DNA from: Persicirhabdus sediminis
Lineage (GTDB): Bacteria > Verrucomicrobiota > Verrucomicrobiia > Verrucomicrobiales > Akkermansiaceae
Assembly (NCBI RefSeq): GCF_016595495.1
Contig: NZ_JAENIM010000045.1
Coordinates: 124,001 to 188,000 of the forward strand
Direction of reading: 5' to 3'
Length of the DNA: 64,000 bases
Shown: positions 44,945 to 54,190 of the stretch, piece after piece
Layout: the number at the start of each line of letters is the position of its first letter
Position numbering within the stretch: the first letter of the stretch is position 1
The notes under the pieces: model-generated
The model's database searches: none
What the model was told of the DNA's origin: nothing
What the model saw: the letters and a program-made list of their open reading frames with translations, nothing else
Made by a program: the position numbers and the translations under genes

Positions 44945-45946
44945 GTGATCGATGTTTCCTGCGTTAACAAACGCTACCGTGGCAAAATCCATGCCCTGCG
45001 CGACCTCTCCCTCACCGTGCCCAGCGGCCGTATCTTTGGCCTCCTTGGACCTAACGGCGCTGGCAAAAGCACCTTGGTAAAAATTCTCCTTTCTATCGTA
45101 AAAGCTCGCGGCGTGCGCGGCGTGATGCTCGGCCACCCGATCGGTCACCGCGCTACTTTGGGAAAAGTAGGCTATCTACCAGAACATGCTAGATTCCCCA
45201 GCTACCTCAGCGGTCGCGACGTTTTGCGCTACACCGCGGGGCTGGCCAATGTACCTAGCAAACATGCCAAACAGCGCAGCGACGAGCTGCTCGAACTAGT
45301 AGGCATGAGTGAGCGCGCTAATACCAAGCTGCGTACTTATTCCAAGGGCATGAAACAGCGCATCGGCATCGCTCAGGCGCTGATCAATAACCCAGAAGTG
45401 GTTTTTCTCGATGAGCCGACTGATGGAGTGGACCCACAAGGACGCCGCGAAATGCGCGACATCATGATCAAAATGCGTGATCAAGGGCGCACGGTTTTCA
45501 TTAACAGCCACCTGCTAGGCGAGCTGGAAATGGTCTGCGATAACGTGGCTATCCTCAACCAAGGGCAAGTGGTCAAACATGGTGAACTCGCCGAACTCAC
45601 TGCCGCTAGCCGCCGATTTGAAATTCACTATCAGGGAGATCTACCAGCTGAGCTGCAGCAGCAATTTACCGCTGACGGCTTCGAGCTCACCAACCAGCTG
45701 ATCTCCATGCCAATGACCGACGCGCTGGGCGCCCAGCCAGTCATCGATGCTCTGCGCGCCAAACAGCTTGTCATCAGCGAGCTCAAACAATCACGCCAGT
45801 CATTAGAAGATCTCTTTATCGAGTCTATCGAGACAGCCAAACAAAATGGTCCACCGCCCGAGGTTCCCAAAAAATCACCGCCACCACTAGCTGGATTTGC
45901 ACCAGCTGACGAATCTAACGAAGACAAGAAAGGAGACCGCGCATGA
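44945..45946 (+). CDS. ABC-2 exporter ATP-binding protein
   Basis: The ATPase of a two-gene ABC exporter of the CcmA/NatA group, about 333 residues. Walker A is LLGPNGAGKSTL, the signature is 'YSKGMKQRIGIAQAL', Walker B is VVFLDEPTDGVDPQGRREM, and the H-loop is 'VFINSHLLGE'. The tail after residue 240 is a short C-terminal domain ending in a Pro-rich charged stretch (PPPEVPKKSPPPL). GTG 44945 is chosen because GGGGTGAG lies 7 nt upstream; GTG 44933 and TTG 44918 are in frame too. It overlaps the permease gene by 4 bp. The exported substrate is unknown. Confidence 0.9.
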   Translation: MIDVSCVNKRYRGKIHALRDLSLTVPSGRIFGLLGPNGAGKSTLVKILLSIVKARGVRGVMLGHPIGHRATLGKVGYLPEHARFPSYLSGRDVLRYTAGLANVPSKHAKQRSDELLELVGMSERANTKLRTYSKGMKQRIGIAQALINNPEVVFLDEPTDGVDPQGRREMRDIMIKMRDQGRTVFINSHLLGELEMVCDNVAILNQGQVVKHGELAELTAASRRFEIHYQGDLPAELQQQFTADGFELTNQLISMPMTDALGAQPVIDALRAKQLVISELKQSRQSLEDLFIESIETAKQNGPPPEVPKKSPPPLAGFAPADESNEDKKGDRA

Positions 45947-46959
45947 GAGCGATTTGTACATTAATTTGGGATTCCTTCCGCATGCTCAGCGCGCGCAAGC
46001 TCTTTTGGTTTGCCATGGCGATCACCCTGCTCATCAGCGTGGGTTTTGCATCTGTTGGATTTAATGACTCTGGCTACTCACTCGGCTTTGGTCTCTATCA
46101 GGTCGACGACCAGCTGATCAACAGCGGCTCACCACTCGCTGAGGTGATGCTGCTCAAGCTACTCACCGACGTCGTGGTGCCTTGGTGGTTCGGTCTAGCA
46201 GCTCTAGTGCTCGCCTTGATTTCCACCTGTTCAATTTTCCCAGAGTTCATGACTAGCGGATCGATTGACATAGCGCTGTCGAAACCGGTGCGCCGCACGA
46301 CGATCTTTTTCACCAAATACCTCTGCGGTCTGCTCTTTGTGGCGGTTCAGGTAGCCTGCTTCTGTTTGGTGATCTTCCTCGCTCTCGGGCTGAGGTTAGA
46401 AAATTGGAACTATACGATTTTCTGGGCGGTTCCGCTGATTGTATTTGTCTACAGCCTGATCTACAGCGTGGCTGTGCTTGTTGGCGTATGGTCGCGCTCC
46501 ACCATTTTTGCCTTACTCATGGCGATTGGTTTCTGGGGGTTTTCATGGCTCATCCAAGTCAGCGAAGGCATGAGCTACAAGTTTGCCTACACGATGCCGG
46601 AACAAGGTATCAGCATCAACTATCAGTCGGGGGAAACTGTCATCAATGAAGGGGCTACTGAACCTAACAAAACCGCAGTCAACATTCATTCAGCGATTGA
46701 GAAAATAGCCCTGCCATTGCCAAAAACTCGCGACGCTACCTACCTGATTAGACGAAAAATTACCGTCGACAGCAACAACCTAACAAGCGCCGCTATCCTC
46801 GGTCAATTGGCTAACACAGCCGAAGACGATAAGATGTTCAAATCCGAGGAGAAATACCAGAACCGGCACAGCGAACGCTACATTATCCTCAGCTCACTGG
46901 CTTTTGAAGCCCTCGTGCTGCTGCTCGCCAGCTGGCTGTTCTGTCGTCGCGATTATTAA
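45943..46959 (+). CDS. ABC-2 exporter permease
   Basis: The 338-residue membrane partner of the preceding ATPase. The N-terminal 'IWDSFRMLSARKLFWFAMAITLLISVGFA' is followed by a periplasmic stretch and five more membrane segments, the last at the C-terminus just before CRRDY. Between about residues 215 and 310 lies a soluble loop. The motif 'GSIDIALSKPVRRTTIFFTKYLCGLLF' is typical of ABC-2 permeases ('LSRPVSR...F..K'). Translation is coupled to the ATPase gene through an ATGA overlap. Cargo is unknown; verrucomicrobial relatives are usually called ABC transporter permease without a substrate. Confidence 0.88.
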   Translation: MRAICTLIWDSFRMLSARKLFWFAMAITLLISVGFASVGFNDSGYSLGFGLYQVDDQLINSGSPLAEVMLLKLLTDVVVPWWFGLAALVLALISTCSIFPEFMTSGSIDIALSKPVRRTTIFFTKYLCGLLFVAVQVACFCLVIFLALGLRLENWNYTIFWAVPLIVFVYSLIYSVAVLVGVWSRSTIFALLMAIGFWGFSWLIQVSEGMSYKFAYTMPEQGISINYQSGETVINEGATEPNKTAVNIHSAIEKIALPLPKTRDATYLIRRKITVDSNNLTSAAILGQLANTAEDDKMFKSEEKYQNRHSERYIILSSLAFEALVLLLASWLFCRRDY

Positions 46960-47190
46960 TCGCCTGCTAGATAGCTTTGTCTCGCCGTGACCTAGAAGAA
47001 AAATCTAGTTCGCCATTCCGACGAATTAACAGCCAGAAGCATATTATCGATTTAGTTTGTTTGTTGTGCAATTTGCGGGCTAGCAGCTCAACAATTGAAT
47101 AGACAAATGGTAAATTAATCCATTATCTGTCAGGTGTCCCCGACAGCATCCTCCAGCTGGAAATACCCCCCAGCAAACAAATGGAAGATA

Positions 47191-49533
47191 ATGAGACGGG
47201 TAATTAAAAGTAAGATCACGCTTGGAAAATCATTAAGCATCGCAACTGTCGCGGGCTGTTTGGCATTAAGTAATCATCAGGCTCTGGCACAATCTGACAG
47301 CGGAGCCAGCCATACCACCGCCAACCACCAGAAACAAATCATTGGCTACCTGCCGCAGTGGGATGCGTGGAAAGGTGACTCCTATCAGCTATCAGCTGCT
47401 GGTATCTATAACCAACTCAACATCGACTACAGCCAGTATACGATGCTCAATTTTTCGTTTTTTGGTGTCGCCAAAGACGGCTCATTGCACAGCGCTGATT
47501 TGAGAAACAAAGACATCTATCAGGATGGAGCGGTGCAAGAACCGGGAGAACTGCTGATGACAGATATCTACTCTAGCTGGGATTACTGGATCTTGTATGG
47601 TGAGCAAAAACCCATCTGGTACCTTGACGAGGCGCTGCGCGCCGAAGGTTACGACGATGACGGTACTGGTGGCTGGGTCAACGAAACGCTCGGCACCAGT
47701 GGCAGTTTCCCGCTGCAAGGCACAGATCCTAACGGGCCCAAGGGTCTGCTAGAGTTATGCCAGGAAAAGGGAGTAAAATGTATGGCCTCTATCGGTGGCT
47801 GGTCGATGAGTAAACATTTCCCTGAGATGGCGGCAGATGAAACCATGCGCGCTAAATTTATTGCCGACTGTGTGGAGCTGATAGACATGGGATTTGATGG
47901 TATCGACATCGACTGGGAATACCCCGGTGAGTTTTCTGGCATGAACTTCATTGGCTCTAACGCCGACTACGAAAACTTTGCTATCTTGATGGAAGAGATC
48001 CGTGCCGCGATTGGTCCAGACAAGCTGATCACCGCCGCCTTTGCCGCGCAGGGCAATAAGCTAGCTGGCTTCGACTGGCCAAGGCTGAGCCAATCGATGG
48101 ACTACTTCAACATGATGACCTACGACTTTCACGGCGGTTGGGATGATACGGCGGGCCACAACTCCCCGCTGTTTAGCTACCCGAATCAAGCGTGGGGGCC
48201 AATGTCATGGAATGATACCGTCACCGCTCTAGCGGAAGCGGGAGCGCCGCTAGAAAAAGTAACTATGGGAGCCGCCTTTTATGGTCGCGGGGTAACCACC
48301 GTAGGCCAGGCAGCGGTGCACGCGCCAACGGTGAAAGTTTCTAAATTCATCCAGCCAGATGGCAACATCATGACCGCGGCTGATTACACTAACTGGGCAG
48401 TCGCTGACGGCACACCTAACTACTCATTAATCGTCAAGAGCACAAGTAGCTGGGCAACTGGCTGGGACGAGGACGCCAAGGTGCCCTACAAAACTAACAA
48501 TAATGCCTTTCTCAGCTATGACGATGAAAGATCCATCGGTCTGAAAGCCAAACTTGTGGCAGACAACGAGCTGGGCGGCGTGATCATCTGGACGGCATTT
48601 GGCGATATCTTTGAAGGCCCAATCAACGGCGGTTCAGACAAGCTCCCATATTGCCCAACCAGCGATGCGCCATTGGTCAATACCATCAACTCGGTACTTG
48701 CAGGGCAAGCTGTACCAGGGGAGTTGGCTGATAACGCTTTTATTTCCGTGGCAGCTAACAATGTTGGGATTTCTAGTTCTGAGAGCACTCAGTTGGTCTT
48801 CAATGTTAGCCTATCGGCACCGCTGGCTGGCCAGGCGAGCATTGACTTCACTACCCAGAATGGCACCGCCATCGCAGGCACACACTACGTGGCTAGCTCA
48901 GGCACCTTGGTCTTTGCCGCTGGCGAAACCAAAAAGACCATTGCCATTGACATTCCAGCTAATCAGCTAGACGCGCCGGTAAGTTTTTCTATCGAGTTAG
49001 AAAACCCTCAGCTAGCAAGCATCGCCAGTTCAACAGCCACGGCTACACTCTATCAAGCATCAGCTAGCGCCAGCGACACCCTAGGCTGGACGCGCCACTA
49101 TACTGAGCAAGCAAACGCTAGCAATACAACCTATGCTGAGTGGAAATCCAACCACGGCATAGTTAGTGACAGCGAGGCTGTCGGCAGCTCAGGTCTTGCG
49201 CCAGTGCTTGTCTTCCTAGCTGGTCTAACGCCAGCTGACGACACCTCCAAGCTCGTCAACGCGTCCATTCAAAACCTCACCGTTGATGGTCAGACTGGTG
49301 ACTACTTTGTAGTCGAGTTAGATGTCAGCGAATATTCCCAACAGGTAGAATATAGAATTGAGAGTTCAAGCGACCTCAGCTCATGGGCTGCTGGCCCGGA
49401 CCAGATGGTACTGCATCATTCCAGCCAATCTAATGGTCTCTTTCACGCGCTCTGGCGCAGTGCCGCTCCAGTGAGCGACCACGACTCTAACTCACTCTTC
49501 TTGCGTCTCGCCGCACGTTTGGTGAATGATTAA
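47191..49533 (+). CDS. exported GH18 chitinase with Calx-beta domain
   Basis: The enzyme cleaves chitin with substrate-assisted catalysis, about 780 residues. The start MRRVIKSKITLGKSLSIATV gives a signal peptide ending near QALAQ; a longer frame from 47134 is less likely since GGAAG lies just before 47191. The GH18 barrel begins 'IIGYLPQWDAW' and carries 'MASIGGWSMS' and the catalytic DGIDIDWEYPGE (Glu donor). 'MNMMTYDFHGGWD'-type and 'GAAFYGRG' segments follow. A Calx-beta domain is at roughly residues 515-610 ('TQLVFNVSLSAP...AGTHYVASSGTL'). The C-terminal part resembles the final beta module of the sulfatase at 33177. Chitin from crustaceans or algae is the likely food. Confidence 0.93.
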   Translation: MRRVIKSKITLGKSLSIATVAGCLALSNHQALAQSDSGASHTTANHQKQIIGYLPQWDAWKGDSYQLSAAGIYNQLNIDYSQYTMLNFSFFGVAKDGSLHSADLRNKDIYQDGAVQEPGELLMTDIYSSWDYWILYGEQKPIWYLDEALRAEGYDDDGTGGWVNETLGTSGSFPLQGTDPNGPKGLLELCQEKGVKCMASIGGWSMSKHFPEMAADETMRAKFIADCVELIDMGFDGIDIDWEYPGEFSGMNFIGSNADYENFAILMEEIRAAIGPDKLITAAFAAQGNKLAGFDWPRLSQSMDYFNMMTYDFHGGWDDTAGHNSPLFSYPNQAWGPMSWNDTVTALAEAGAPLEKVTMGAAFYGRGVTTVGQAAVHAPTVKVSKFIQPDGNIMTAADYTNWAVADGTPNYSLIVKSTSSWATGWDEDAKVPYKTNNNAFLSYDDERSIGLKAKLVADNELGGVIIWTAFGDIFEGPINGGSDKLPYCPTSDAPLVNTINSVLAGQAVPGELADNAFISVAANNVGISSSESTQLVFNVSLSAPLAGQASIDFTTQNGTAIAGTHYVASSGTLVFAAGETKKTIAIDIPANQLDAPVSFSIELENPQLASIASSTATATLYQASASASDTLGWTRHYTEQANASNTTYAEWKSNHGIVSDSEAVGSSGLAPVLVFLAGLTPADDTSKLVNASIQNLTVDGQTGDYFVVELDVSEYSQQVEYRIESSSDLSSWAAGPDQMVLHHSSQSNGLFHALWRSAAPVSDHDSNSLFLRLAARLVND

Positions 49534-50402
49534 TTTCAGCCGGTGACAAACTGGCTAGATTTTCTAGCTGCCATCAAGCTGCTTAACTCACCCAGTTAGA
49601 ATAGTAAATTCCCCCATGCTCTCAGCCAGCCACGATCTCCTGCTCAGCAGCGAGTTCGTCGCTGGCTGAATTATTTTCCACCACGCAGCCAGCTACAATG
49701 GCGGAATGCCATTCTGCCAGTTGACTCGCCGGAGTGGTTTTGACTACACGCTAACAAATAGGTCGCAATGCTAGCGGAGTTCTCATTAGGGATGGGTAAA
49801 TGGCTGAATTCTACCAGCTTTCCCGCAGCCAATGCGCACCGCCACAAGCGAGCCTATGAATTGGCTGTAAACCACTTAGCCCAACCGACCGGCTTCACAT
49901 CAACTTGCTAGCTGGCAGCTAGTTGACCGCTAGCTAACTAGGGAACCACCCGCCAAATAAAATAGAAAAATGATACGATAAGTTGTTCATGGAAATATTA
50001 CCATTTCTCGCGCCCAATTAACTAAATCAAGTTAATAAAAAGTTTAATCGCCCCACCATGCAGCTACGAGCAGCCTAGTTACTGGCAATTTCAGCCATAC
50101 AGATCTGCTTGAAATTGACTATCTGCCCTCACACCCAGCGCCTGAAAATACGGTTATTTACCGATTAACCTTAGTTTTTCACAAATATAGCTAAACGTTT
50201 GCAGGGTCAAAAACGCTAGCAAAGTCCCTGAATTTTATCGATCTAGATTCACATGCGAATATTTTTTTAATATTTAGACAAATTCTAGCGTATTCCTACT
50301 TGAATAAATTAAGTAACCGTAGGAACCTGCAAATGTTCACGGAGGAAATATATTTTCAGATTAGACACTGAGATTTCACCTTTAAAAAAATCACACACAA
50401 TC
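49534..50402. other. intergenic region upstream of the L-galactose operon
   Basis: No gene is supported in this 869 bp. The first 400 bp are crowded with AGCTGG/AGCTAG words. The last 250 bp are AT-rich and should hold the operon promoter. A LacI-like box is noted separately. Confidence 0.6.
50190..50202. promoter_or_regulatory. possible LacI-type operator
   Basis: GCTAAACGTTTGC has the central CG and near-palindromic form of LacI-family sites (AAACGTTT core at 50192-50199). It lies about 200 bp before the operon start, which is far, so the call is weak. Confidence 0.25.
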
Positions 50403-51653
50403 ATGCTAGTTCTACCTAAGTTTACATTCGGAATGGGTGACCGTTTCGGCAAACAAGCCCTTGCCCAACTCGACGCTGTACTTGCTGCCCGCCAGCTAGG
50501 CATCGATGTAGCCCCTACATGGAATAAATCATTCCGCGAGCACAGCATCATTGGCACTGAGCCTCAGTCACTGCGCGACCAAGCCGACGCAGCTATCGCC
50601 ACACGCGACTACAAACTACCGTATTTCATCGACGCGGATCACATCCGCATGGAGACCGTGGACGGCTTCATGGCTGGATCCAACTTCTTCACTCTAGACG
50701 TGGCTGATTTTGTAGGCGAAGCCGCCGCAGCTGAGTCAGTAGAAAAATTCAAATCATTCATCGCGCCATTTGTTGGTCAGCTAGAAATCGACGGCATTGC
50801 AGGTGCGCTCGACATCTCAGCGGAGGCAGTGGAAGCCGCTGCTGGCCAGTTCCTCAAGGCGGTGGAAGAAGCTGCAAAGATTTACCAACACATTGCCGCG
50901 AGCAAAGAAGAAGGCAGCTACGCGATTGAAGTTTCCGCTGACGAGACTGACAAACCACAATCACCAACTGAGCTGCTACTCATCCTCGCTATGCTCGCCA
51001 TGGAAGGGGTGCCAGCGCAAACCATCGCGCCAAAATTCACTGGTCGCTTTAATAAAGGTGTCGACTACGTTGGCGATCTGGTGGCATTTGACCAAGAATT
51101 CAGCGACGACCTCGCCGTCATCGCATGGGCAGTAGAAAACTTCGAGCTGCCTAAGAACCTCAAGCTTTCCGTTCACTCTGGGTCAGATAAATTCTCCATT
51201 TACCCAGCCATCAAAAAACACATCACTCGCACTGGCGCTGGCCTGCACGTGAAAACCGCTGGCACTACCTGGCTGGAAGAATTGATTGGCCTCGCTGAAG
51301 CTGGTGGCCGCGGGCTAGAAATCGCCAAAGACGTTTATCGTCAAGCATTTGACAACTGCGACGCACTCTGCGCACCATACGCTACTGTGATCGATATCGA
51401 TAAAGCGCAACTGCCATCTCCTGACGAAGTCGACAGCTGGACATCTGAGCAGTTCACCTCAGCGCTGCGCCACGACCAGAGCAACCCAGAGTACAACCAG
51501 CACCTACGTCAGCTGCTGCACGTTGGATTTAAAATCGCTGCAAAAATGGGCGACGACTACCTCAACGCGCTGGAAGAATTCTCTGAGTGCGTGAACCGCA
51601 ACGTCACTCTCAACCTTCTGGAGCGTCACCTCAAGCCACTCTTCCTTGCCTAA
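50403..51653 (+). CDS. tagaturonate epimerase-like protein (UxaE family)
   Basis: UxaE-type enzymes interconvert D-tagaturonate and D-fructuronate. The 416-residue protein shows the family blocks: 'FTFGMGDRFGKQALAQLDAV' at the start, 'FIDADHIRMETVDGF' with the Asp-His metal ligands, 'KLSVHSGSDKFSIYPAIKKHI' and 'GLHVKTAGTTWLEELIGL'. The last two are the most telling. The family assignment is from memory of these motifs. It is the first gene of a tight operon (6 bp and 3 bp gaps) whose next products are an L-galactose dehydrogenase-like reductase and an L-galactonate 5-dehydrogenase-like enzyme. Their product would be D-tagaturonate, exactly the substrate of this enzyme. Confidence 0.82.
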   Translation: MLVLPKFTFGMGDRFGKQALAQLDAVLAARQLGIDVAPTWNKSFREHSIIGTEPQSLRDQADAAIATRDYKLPYFIDADHIRMETVDGFMAGSNFFTLDVADFVGEAAAAESVEKFKSFIAPFVGQLEIDGIAGALDISAEAVEAAAGQFLKAVEEAAKIYQHIAASKEEGSYAIEVSADETDKPQSPTELLLILAMLAMEGVPAQTIAPKFTGRFNKGVDYVGDLVAFDQEFSDDLAVIAWAVENFELPKNLKLSVHSGSDKFSIYPAIKKHITRTGAGLHVKTAGTTWLEELIGLAEAGGRGLEIAKDVYRQAFDNCDALCAPYATVIDIDKAQLPSPDEVDSWTSEQFTSALRHDQSNPEYNQHLRQLLHVGFKIAAKMGDDYLNALEEFSECVNRNVTLNLLERHLKPLFLA

Positions 51654-51659
51654 TCCACT

Positions 51660-52601
51660 ATGAAAACTCGCAAGCTGGGACCACTCGACATCGACGTCCC
51701 CATCCTCTCATTTGGTGCTTCATCACTCGGCGGTGTCTTTAAAGACGTCGACCACGACCGCAACGTGCGCACGGTTCACACCGCCATCGACTACGGTCTC
51801 AACCTCATCGACGTTTCCCCATACTACGGGCTGACCAAAGCGGAAACAGAACTCGGCGCTGGCCTCAAGGGCATCGACCGCGACAAGTACCTGCTGAGCA
51901 CCAAATGTGGTCGCTACGGCGCTGATGAATTCGATTTCTCAGCTGAGCGTGTTACCAAATCCGTCGACGAATCACTCGGTCGCCTCGGCTGTGGCCATAT
52001 CGACTTCCTATTCTGCCACGACATCGAATTTGTCAGCCTAGAGCAGATCTGGAAAGAAACACTGCCAGCACTGCACGCGCTGAAAGAATCTGGCAAAGTG
52101 CGCCACGTTGGTATTTCTGGCCTGCCGCTGGAAATCTTCGCCAAAGGCATGCGCGAGTGCCCAGAGCTCATCGACTGTGTGCTCAGCTACTGCCGCTACA
52201 GCCTCAACGATACCAGTCTGGAAACCTTGCTGCCTGAGTTTGAGAAAAACAAAGTCGCCGTGATCAATGCAGCGCCAACCAGCATGGGCATCCTCACCAA
52301 CCAAGGACCACCAGAATGGCACCCAGCACCTAAAGAAGTACACGACGCCTGCCACAAAGCTGCAGAATTTTGCCGCAACAATGGTGGCGACCTTGCCGCT
52401 TTAGGGTTACAGTTCTCCACTGCACACGAGGGTATCCCAACTACATTGGTCAGCACAGCCAACCCAGACCGCATTATTTCCAACTGCGAAATCCTCGAAC
52501 AAGACATGGACCTCGAACTCCTCAAAGGCGTTCAAGAAATCCTCGCCCCCATCCAGAACCAAACCTGGCTCAGTGGTCTGCCAGAAAACAACGACAAATA
52601 A
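51660..52601 (+). CDS. aldo/keto reductase, L-galactose dehydrogenase-like
   Basis: A 313-residue NAD(P)-dependent oxidoreductase of the aldo/keto reductase fold. Catalytic residues are present: Asp in 'INLIDVSPYYG'-type block (here LNLIDVSPYYGLTKAE) with Tyr, Lys in 'LLSTKCGRYG' and His in 'FLFCHDIEF'. The sequence follows plant L-galactose dehydrogenase closely in 'TKCGRYG...FDFSAERV', 'HCHDIEF'-like and 'GPPEWHPA', so oxidation of L-galactose (or L-fucose) to the lactone is the best guess. It begins 6 bp after the epimerase gene and ends 3 bp before the next dehydrogenase gene. A lactonase gene is not present in the operon; opening of the lactone may be spontaneous or encoded elsewhere. 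Confidence 0.88.
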   Translation: MKTRKLGPLDIDVPILSFGASSLGGVFKDVDHDRNVRTVHTAIDYGLNLIDVSPYYGLTKAETELGAGLKGIDRDKYLLSTKCGRYGADEFDFSAERVTKSVDESLGRLGCGHIDFLFCHDIEFVSLEQIWKETLPALHALKESGKVRHVGISGLPLEIFAKGMRECPELIDCVLSYCRYSLNDTSLETLLPEFEKNKVAVINAAPTSMGILTNQGPPEWHPAPKEVHDACHKAAEFCRNNGGDLAALGLQFSTAHEGIPTTLVSTANPDRIISNCEILEQDMDLELLKGVQEILAPIQNQTWLSGLPENNDK

Positions 52602-52604
52602 ACC

Positions 52605-53630
52605 ATGATGAAGACAGTTATTCTAGACGAGCCAGGTCACTACAGCCTCATCGACCGCGACAAACCAACACCAAAAGCTGGTGAAGCTCTGGTGAAAGTC
52701 CATCGCGTCGGCATCTGCGGCACAGACCTGCACGCCTTCTCAGGCAATCAGCCATTCTTTGAATACCCGCGTGTACTCGGTCACGAGCTCGGCGTCGAAG
52801 TCATCGAAGTCAATGGCGACAACCCAAAAGGACTCCAGCCAGGTGATAAATGCTCAGTAGAGCCATACATGTTCAACCCTGACAGCTACGCATCACAAGC
52901 TGGCCTCACCAACGCCTGCGAAAGCATGCAAGTGCTCGGCGTCCACTCAGACGGCGGCATGAGCGAGTACATCTGCGTGCCAGCCAACAAACTGCACAAA
53001 TCTGACAAACTCAATTTTGACCAACTCGCACTCGTTGAAACCCTCTGCATCGGCGCACACGCCGTAGAGCGTGCCAACCCACGCGTAGGTGAAAACGTGC
53101 TCGTCATCGGTGCCGGCCCCATCGACCTCGGCGCCATGCAATTTGCCCAAGCCGAAGGCGCTCGCGTCATCGCCATGGACATCAACGACGAACGCCTCAG
53201 CTTCTGCCGCGAAACACTCGGCATCAGCGCCAGCGTCAATGCCCTCGCCAACGACCTCGAAGACCAGCTGCGCCACATCTGTGATGGCAACCTGCCAACC
53301 GTCATCATCGACGCCACAGGTAACAAGCGCTCCATGGAAAATACCTTCAAGCTAGCTGGCCACGGATGCCGCATCGTCTTCCTCGGCCTATTCATCGGCG
53401 AGGTGCAGTTCGACGATCCTAGCTTCCACCGCAAAGAGCTCACCCTCATGGCCAGCCGTAACGCCCTGCCAGAAACCTTCACCAAGGTCATCAAAGCCAT
53501 CGAAGAAGGACGCCTCGATACCTCATCATGGGTCACTCAACGCATGCAGCTCGGCGATGTACCAGAGGTATTCGCCTCCGTTCCTGGCCAAGCAGGCCAG
53601 ATCAAAGCAGTCATCGAAGTCAGCAACTAA
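52605..53630 (+). CDS. zinc-type alcohol dehydrogenase, L-galactonate 5-dehydrogenase-like
   Basis: A 341-residue medium-chain dehydrogenase that probably oxidises L-galactonate to D-tagaturonate, like E. coli LgoD (YjjN). Catalytic zinc residues are in GICGTDLHAF (Cys) and VLGHELGVEV (His-Glu). The NAD site is VLVIGAGPIDLGAMQF, with Asp in place of the usual third Gly. The LgoD-like blocks 'GNQPFFEYPRVLGHE', 'QVLGVHSDGGMSEY' and 'FLGLFIGEVQFDDPSFHRKE' are close. The structural zinc loop is changed: only one Cys (in TNACESMQ) remains of the usual four. It is the third gene of the operon; a terminator follows 270 bp later. Confidence 0.85.
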   Translation: MMKTVILDEPGHYSLIDRDKPTPKAGEALVKVHRVGICGTDLHAFSGNQPFFEYPRVLGHELGVEVIEVNGDNPKGLQPGDKCSVEPYMFNPDSYASQAGLTNACESMQVLGVHSDGGMSEYICVPANKLHKSDKLNFDQLALVETLCIGAHAVERANPRVGENVLVIGAGPIDLGAMQFAQAEGARVIAMDINDERLSFCRETLGISASVNALANDLEDQLRHICDGNLPTVIIDATGNKRSMENTFKLAGHGCRIVFLGLFIGEVQFDDPSFHRKELTLMASRNALPETFTKVIKAIEEGRLDTSSWVTQRMQLGDVPEVFASVPGQAGQIKAVIEVSN

Positions 53631-53903
53631 CACCATTCCAGCAAATAAACCGTCGGCATAACCAACTGGATTTTCCCCTAGGCCCAGGCGTGCAGTGATC
53701 GCGTAGCTCCAGCTAATCGATCACCCATAAACGCCCACCTAGCGGAAAAGACAGGAAAGATTCTAATAAAAAAATCAGCCTGCTGAGCTAGCCTAATTGT
53801 TAGCTGGAAATCAAAAACCATTCCGACGAGTCAAACTAGCAGAATACTTTCATATCAATCTTATGGAGCCGGGAATCGCTTCCCCAGCTCTGGCATAATA
53901 AGT

Positions 53904-53955
53904 AAAAAAAGCGTGTTCGGGTTTTGGTTTTCGTTTTCACCGAGCACGCTTTTTT
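53904..53955. terminator. bidirectional terminator
   Basis: A run of A, then GCGTGTTCGG (53911-53920), a 19-nt loop, CCGAGCACGC (53940-53949) and a run of T. One G-T pair is in the stem. Confidence 0.85.
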
Positions 53956-54138
53956 GTGCCCGCATGTCTGGACCACCAGCTGGAGGTACCAGCCAAATAG
54001 CACAGCCACGATTTCCAACTAGCTGCTGCCCCAACCTAACAATAGGCGCTATATTGAAAAATAATCTAGCTGAAAATCCCACCCAGCTGGAAAGCAAACC
54101 AAGCCAGCTAGAGAACCTCAACCAGCTAGAAGCTCCCC

Positions 54139-54190
54139 GCGCTGAAAGCGCTACAGAACAAAGCCCATGGCTTCAGCCATGGGACCAAAT
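54139..54190 (+). repeat. REP-like family C, copy 3, next to the RAYT gene
   Basis: GCGCTgaaAGCGCT, ACAGAACAAAG and the perfect hairpin CCCATGGC (54164-54171), TTCA, GCCATGGG (54176-54183). Compared with copy 2 (CTCAGGGC/GCCCTGAG) both arms changed together, keeping the pairing. Confidence 0.8.

Noticed and set aside
50309-50557. 82-codon minus-strand frame overlapping the start of the epimerase gene
   Set aside because: It is antisense to conserved coding sequence and has no coding character.
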